Of a DNA stretch of 10,686 bases, positions 7,230 to 10,686 are shown one piece after another (position 1 is the stretch's first letter; each line of letters starts with the position of its first letter). The stretch lies in NCBI GenBank assembly GCA_049454855.1, contig JBMUAQ010000076.1:1-10686 (forward strand), read 5' to 3'. Under the pieces are notes generated by a model. It worked only from the letters and a program-made list of their open reading frames with translations, was not told the DNA's origin and did no database searches. The translations under genes were made by a program, and so were the position numbers. Source of the stretch: UBA2093 sp049454855. GTDB taxonomy: Bacteria; Actinomycetota; Acidimicrobiia; Acidimicrobiales; Ilumatobacteraceae.

Positions 7230-7846
7230 CCTTCGCCGACGCACTCGGCGCCTGGTGCGTTGCCGTCAGCATCGCGTTCGTCTGGCCGCAGGTGTGGCGG
7301 TGCTTCCGCCACGACACATCGCACGGGATCAGCCCCTTCGCCACACTGCACGCGGTGCTCGGTTCCGTGCTGTGGCTCGCCTACGGGCTGCTGGACGGCA
7401 TCGTGTCGGTGTGGGCCAGCAACGCCTCGATGCTGGTGGCACAGGTGCTGATCGCATCTGTGATCGCGCGCCACGGGAGGATGACCGTGCGCCTCCTCGG
7501 TTGGTACGCCTTCACCACCGCACTCCTGCTCGCGACGGGTCTCGCCACCTCGGCGGGCGTGGTCGGGTGGACGGCGATCGTCGTGAGCGGCAGCGGGATG
7601 ATCCCCGTGGTGCTGCATGTGAGGAACTCGCCGAACCTCCACGGCATCTCGATCGCATCGTGGATGGTGACGGTGCTCGCCTGTTGCTCCTGGACGGCGT
7701 ACGGCTGGGTGAGTGCGCAGCCCACCGTGACCTACGTGAACTACTTCACCGTGCCGCTCATGTTCTTCGTGATCGTGCGGGCATGGCGCTGGCGCAACGA
7801 GAACGATGTGCCGGTGTTCGGCAGGACCGCCGCCGCGGCCGGCTGA
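7226..7846 (+). CDS. SWEET-like seven-helix transporter made of two SemiSWEET (PQ-loop) repeats
   Basis: Predicted inner-membrane protein of 206 residues. Two similar units are visible. The first has the PQ turn (P21-Q22), then HGIS (33-36), LWLAYG (49-54) and N66. The second has P127, HGIS (139-142), SWTAYG (155-160) and N172. A separate hydrophobic helix at about 93-113 lies between them, giving the 3+1+3 layout of full SWEET proteins rather than the three-helix SemiSWEET usual in bacteria. In both repeats a tryptophan is followed 16 residues later by an asparagine (W50/N66 and W156/N172). This matches the sugar-pocket pair described for Leptospira SemiSWEET (W48/N64). Sugar transport is therefore likely but unproven. 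The second repeat has PV in place of PQ. The GTG start at 7226 overlaps the leuS stop (GTGA), and no earlier or better start exists. Confidence 0.82.
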   Translation: MTFADALGAWCVAVSIAFVWPQVWRCFRHDTSHGISPFATLHAVLGSVLWLAYGLLDGIVSVWASNASMLVAQVLIASVIARHGRMTVRLLGWYAFTTALLLATGLATSAGVVGWTAIVVSGSGMIPVVLHVRNSPNLHGISIASWMVTVLACCSWTAYGWVSAQPTVTYVNYFTVPLMFFVIVRAWRWRNENDVPVFGRTAAAAG

Positions 7847-7860
7847 CGGCGCGTGTCAGC
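7842..7860. terminator. Possible bidirectional hairpin between the SWEET-like and LLM genes
   Basis: GCTGAC at 7842-7847 pairs with GTCAGC at 7855-7860 across a seven-base loop, with one further possible G-T pair inside. Each arm contains the stop codon of one of the two converging genes. There is no T run, so intrinsic termination would be weak. It resembles the stop-to-stop inverted repeat at the other convergent junction in the window. Confidence 0.3.
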
Positions 7861-8653
7861 GCAGGTACCGCGCACACGACGCGATGGCGGCAGGGTCGGG
7901 GGGCGAGGTCACCGTGAGCACCAGGCGTGACGCACCGATGGACGTGTGCTCCGCGGCACGGGGATGGCCGCGGTCGCACAGTTCGGGCGAGAACGCATCC
8001 CACACCGACGCATCGAACGCTCGCCCGACCGCAGCCTCCCGTGCGGCCGCGATGATCCCTGCTCGCTGCGGGTTCCAGTGGCCCACGTTCACACCGTCAC
8101 AGTTCTCCCCCGCCCAGCGCGCGAGTTCCGTGCTGTTCGCGCCGACCACGACCGGCAGCGGCTCCGCAAGCGTCGGGAACCCGTCGAACTCGTTGCCTCG
8201 TCGCGGCGAGAGGATGCGACGGACCTCCGCGACGGTGTCGGCCAGGTGACGGTGCCGTTCGGTCATCGTCGGCAGGAGCCGCGTGCCGAGCGCGTCATGC
8301 TCGGCCGCCCACTTCGAGCCGGGAGCCGCTCCGGCGCCGATGCCGAGGGTGAACCGGCCCCCGGACACCTGCTGCACGGTGGCTGCGCTGTGTGCAAGCA
8401 ACCCGGCCGACCGGTTGACGGCGTTCACCACGAGGGTGCCGAGGCCGATCGTGCGCGTCACCGCCGCCCACGCACCGAGCGACGTGAAGCACTCGCTCAT
8501 GGAATCCGCGCCGAACATGGCACCCGAGAAGTGGTCGAGGTTCCACAGCGTGGAGAACCCGGCCTCCTCGGCGGCGAGAACTGCCTCGCGCATGCGCGGC
8601 CAGTCGGCCGCTCCCTGGTTCAGCTGCAGGTCAACGATCAACCCTGCACCCAC
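7856..8653 (-). CDS. LLM class (luciferase-like) flavin/F420-dependent oxidoreductase
   Basis: Predicted cytoplasmic TIM-barrel oxidoreductase of the bacterial luciferase-like family, whose actinobacterial members mostly use F420 and sometimes FMN. The substrate cannot be told from sequence. Family features in order are an N-terminal strand IVDLQLN, AAEEAGFSTLWNLDHFSG, a mid-barrel TIGLGTLVVN, the motif SGGRFTLGIGAG, then PLPVVVGANSTELARWAGENCDGVNVGH and a C-terminal SRLVLTVTSP. At 265 residues it is at the short end of the family but looks complete. The GTG at 8653 lies 16 bases inside the end of the upstream HAD gene. A TTG at 8641 would overlap that gene's stop as TTGA, giving 261 residues starting just before IVDLQ, and is a real alternative. 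A cofactor-specific call would need a profile search. Confidence 0.86.
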   Translation of the reverse strand: MGAGLIVDLQLNQGAADWPRMREAVLAAEEAGFSTLWNLDHFSGAMFGADSMSECFTSLGAWAAVTRTIGLGTLVVNAVNRSAGLLAHSAATVQQVSGGRFTLGIGAGAAPGSKWAAEHDALGTRLLPTMTERHRHLADTVAEVRRILSPRRGNEFDGFPTLAEPLPVVVGANSTELARWAGENCDGVNVGHWNPQRAGIIAAAREAAVGRAFDASVWDAFSPELCDRGHPRAAEHTSIGASRLVLTVTSPPDPAAIASCARYLR

Positions 8654-10572
8654 ACGCGCTCGGTCCAGTGCTGGTGTTGTCTCACGGAGTGAACGACTGT
8701 CGCGACCGGGTCAAGAGCCGCCCACGACTCGAGTGACCCCTGCAACCAGTGGTGTCTGAGCAGACGGTCGTACACCGTGTCGACAGCAGGCGCGGCATCG
8801 TCCTCTGCCGGGGCGACGATCAGGTTCCCCTCTCCCCTGTGGTCGACAGACGTCTCGTGACGAACGCAGGAGAGAAGCCGGACCTCCCGTTCCGTCGGGG
8901 TGTGACCCACCTGCATCATCGCGGCCCACACGACCTCCCCGGTCACGTCCCCCGGGGAAACCTTGGGGTGGCGACCCAGCACGATGTCCGCGGCGGTCGC
9001 AACCACCGCATCGGCAAGGTCGCCCCAGTCGCAGCCGTTCAGCACCGGGACGACTCCGTCACCGAACACCGCTTCGCCGAGCCTGATGTCCTCGACAGTT
9101 CCGTGCGGAGCGGTGAGGAGTGCCTCGAACAGGCGGATCACCCCGAGCAGCCGCATGTTGTCGGCCAGCGGCCGCAGGTCATCACATGCGAGGCCGTGCA
9201 ACGGGATCCTCCGGCGCTGCGGCGTGGCATCCCAGTACAGGGCGACAAAACGTCCCTCACTCGTTGCGGCGCCGGCCGACTCTGCCGAGATGATCCCGGC
9301 GAGGCCTGCCACCACCGAGCCGGACCACCCGAGATCCACCAGCACGTGGTGCCCGGGATCCATCAATCCCTGTGCACGCAGGTAGCCCACGTAACGACCC
9401 CGAAGTTCGCGGCATGCGGTCTCGATCGTGGATGCGTTGGCCACGAGAAGTGTCCGTGCCGCCCGTGCATCCATCGGCTGGTCAACCGCCACGCCGTCGG
9501 GAACGGCGAGCGCGCACCCGAACCGCTCCCCCAGGCGCACCGGCGAGAGCCGTTCGTCATCGCCCACGAACCGCACCGCCGCCGCCTCGTCCATCCGTTC
9601 CAGCGAGGCGCGCCACGTGACCGAACGCGACACCGCCGTGTAGGTGCACGGTGGAATGCCGGTCATCTGCGTGCGGACCAGTTCGTGCGTGCGGTGCGCC
9701 AGCCAGCCGTCGCGCGACGTGTAGTGCACTCCCACCGCCCCGGTCTCCTGCACTGCACCGATGGCATCCAACACCTGCCCAGCAACCACGAGAGCAAGCG
9801 CCCCGGTTGCGAGGCTCCCTGCCGCATCGACTCTCGCATCTCGGTTGGCCGCCTCCATGAACGACAAAGGGAGCACGGACGGCGCGGTGTTGAGCGGCTC
9901 ACGGTGCGACACCCTCATCGCGGGCTCCACGTGGGTGGCGATGCCGAGCCTGCCCGGAACGGAGCCGTCCGCATCGTGCAGGTCGCCGATGTGGAGGATC
10001 TCGCCGGGCGCAACGCCGGTCCTCTCCAGCACCACGGGCCACAACGAGCCGTCGTGCTTCATCGCGCCGTGCTCACAACTCACGACGATGTCGCCCTGGG
10101 GGATGTCGAGACCGGCCGCCCGGACAACGTTCACGAGGTGTGACGAGGGCATGTAGTGGTCACTGACCACCATCACCGGCAGACCACGTCGACGGGCCTC
10201 GTTGACGAGTGCCACCCCGAAACCGACCGGTCGCGTGACCGACACCTCGGTGTCCATCTCGAGCTGCACGAGCATCTGTCTGTCAACGGGCGAGAGCATC
10301 AGCACGCCCGCAAGCTCGCGCATCACATCCGCGATGGTCACGTCAGCGTGCTCCGACACCGCGGTCATCGCGTGCCGCGCGCGCCTCTCCGCGCGCACGC
10401 GCGCCGCTGCGAAGCCTGCCCATCTCGTGCCGTCGCGCGCCGTGAGCTCGCGCTCCATCAACGCGAACACGTGGGTAGGCTGGGCAACCGAGCGGGTGAC
10501 CAGGGTGTCGAACAGATCAACCGTGAGCAGACGCGCCCCGGGATGTGCGCCGAGCAGTTCCCCCGGGGTCAC
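8638..10572 (-). CDS. Large two-domain HAD superfamily protein, COG5610 type
   Basis: 644 residues. The first 235 or so form a HAD phosphatase-like domain with all four motifs: motif I VDLFDTL with D19 and D22, motif II S137-D138 (VVSDHYMP), motif III K172, and motif IV HIGDLHDAD with D197 and D202. Phosphohydrolase or phosphotransfer activity is thus plausible. The remaining part has the pattern I associate with COG5610 proteins: a TSRDGWLAHR segment (285-294), AVSRSVTWRASL near 313-324 and a later VDLGWSGSVVAGL. Such proteins are commonly found in surface polysaccharide gene clusters; their substrate is not established. The start is GTG at 10572, which overlaps the stop of the upstream gene (GTGA). 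The 3' end overlaps the LLM gene by 16 bases. No membrane segment or signal peptide is seen, so it is probably cytoplasmic. Confidence 0.78.
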   Translation of the reverse strand: MTPGELLGAHPGARLLTVDLFDTLVTRSVAQPTHVFALMERELTARDGTRWAGFAAARVRAERRARHAMTAVSEHADVTIADVMRELAGVLMLSPVDRQMLVQLEMDTEVSVTRPVGFGVALVNEARRRGLPVMVVSDHYMPSSHLVNVVRAAGLDIPQGDIVVSCEHGAMKHDGSLWPVVLERTGVAPGEILHIGDLHDADGSVPGRLGIATHVEPAMRVSHREPLNTAPSVLPLSFMEAANRDARVDAAGSLATGALALVVAGQVLDAIGAVQETGAVGVHYTSRDGWLAHRTHELVRTQMTGIPPCTYTAVSRSVTWRASLERMDEAAAVRFVGDDERLSPVRLGERFGCALAVPDGVAVDQPMDARAARTLLVANASTIETACRELRGRYVGYLRAQGLMDPGHHVLVDLGWSGSVVAGLAGIISAESAGAATSEGRFVALYWDATPQRRRIPLHGLACDDLRPLADNMRLLGVIRLFEALLTAPHGTVEDIRLGEAVFGDGVVPVLNGCDWGDLADAVVATAADIVLGRHPKVSPGDVTGEVVWAAMMQVGHTPTEREVRLLSCVRHETSVDHRGEGNLIVAPAEDDAAPAVDTVYDRLLRHHWLQGSLESWAALDPVATVVHSVRQHQHWTERVWVQG

Positions 10573-10686
10573 CTGCGCCCCGTCAGGATCCTCCGCACGG
10601 CACGGAGCGCATGTCCCGGGTTGCGCAGGCCCCTCAGCACACGTCGGTGCGCCCGTCTGGTCGACATGATGTCGGCAACCCTGTTC
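10569..10686 (-). CDS. C-terminal tail of an unrecognised protein, truncated by window edge
   Basis: The frame open from the window edge ends at TGA 10571-10569, which overlaps the GTG start of the HAD gene in a GTGA arrangement. The visible 38 codons read NRVADIMSTRRAHRRV, then LRGLRNPGHALRAVRR and a final ILTGRR. The tail is very basic, of the kind seen at the C-terminus of some glycosyltransferases, but that is only a suggestion. An ATG at 10667 would give a 32-residue product and is more likely an internal methionine. The coupling to the HAD gene is the main reason to think it is real. Confidence 0.5.
   Translation of the reverse strand, partial: NRVADIMSTRRAHRRVLRGLRNPGHALRAVRRILTGRR

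Noticed and set aside
8749..10143. A 464-codon plus-strand open frame opposite the HAD gene
   Set aside because: It has no recognisable domain, while the minus strand carries a full HAD motif set.
10370..10415. Alternating CG-rich stretch that might form Z-DNA or act as a regulatory site
   Set aside because: It lies inside the HAD gene and encodes an alanine/arginine-rich helix, so codon bias explains it.
1..10686. tRNA, rRNA, CRISPR repeats, insertion sequence ends or phage genes
   Set aside because: The window is almost wholly occupied by recognised genes with spacers of about 50 bases or less, and nothing of these kinds was seen.

Overview
The window is densely coding, GC-rich bacterial DNA with frequent GTG starts. 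Almost every base lies in a gene, and the longest gap between genes is about 50 bases. A FbiC-type F420 synthase, a LeuRS of the long actinobacterial kind and an F420-dependent (LLM class) oxidoreductase together point to an actinobacterium that makes and uses coenzyme F420. An Acidimicrobiia-like lineage is my best guess, but that is inference and no 16S is present. GC content was not counted.

Layout. (1) Bases 3-1277, plus strand: the C-terminal (CofH) half of an F420-precursor synthase that enters from outside the window. (2) Bases 1290-4344, minus strand: a tight four-gene operon, rbfA > truB > DUF2071 gene > ribF. It covers ribosome maturation, tRNA pseudouridylation and FMN/FAD synthesis, with an uncharacterised DUF2071 gene inserted by an ATGA stop/start overlap. 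(3) Bases 4365-7846, plus strand: leuS, then, through a GTGA overlap, a seven-helix SWEET-like transporter built of two SemiSWEET repeats. (4) Bases 7856-10686, minus strand: the tail of an unrecognised gene, a large two-domain HAD protein of the COG5610 type, and an LLM oxidoreductase, all overlapping.

How it fits together. FbiC uses 5-amino-6-ribitylaminouracil, an intermediate of riboflavin synthesis. RibF turns riboflavin into FMN and FAD. The LLM enzyme is a likely consumer of F420 or FMN, so deazaflavin/flavin metabolism recurs. The rbfA-truB-ribF core is a classic bacterial neighbourhood. Here it starts 20 bases from divergent leuS, without infB upstream, and ends against convergent fbiC, without rpsO downstream.

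Most notable are the duplicated SWEET-like protein coupled to leuS, the DUF2071 gene inside truB-ribF, and the coupling of an LLM oxidoreductase to a COG5610-type HAD protein usually seen among polysaccharide genes. I saw no RNA genes, mobile elements, CRISPR arrays or phage genes. I did not find a clear new multi-gene system.
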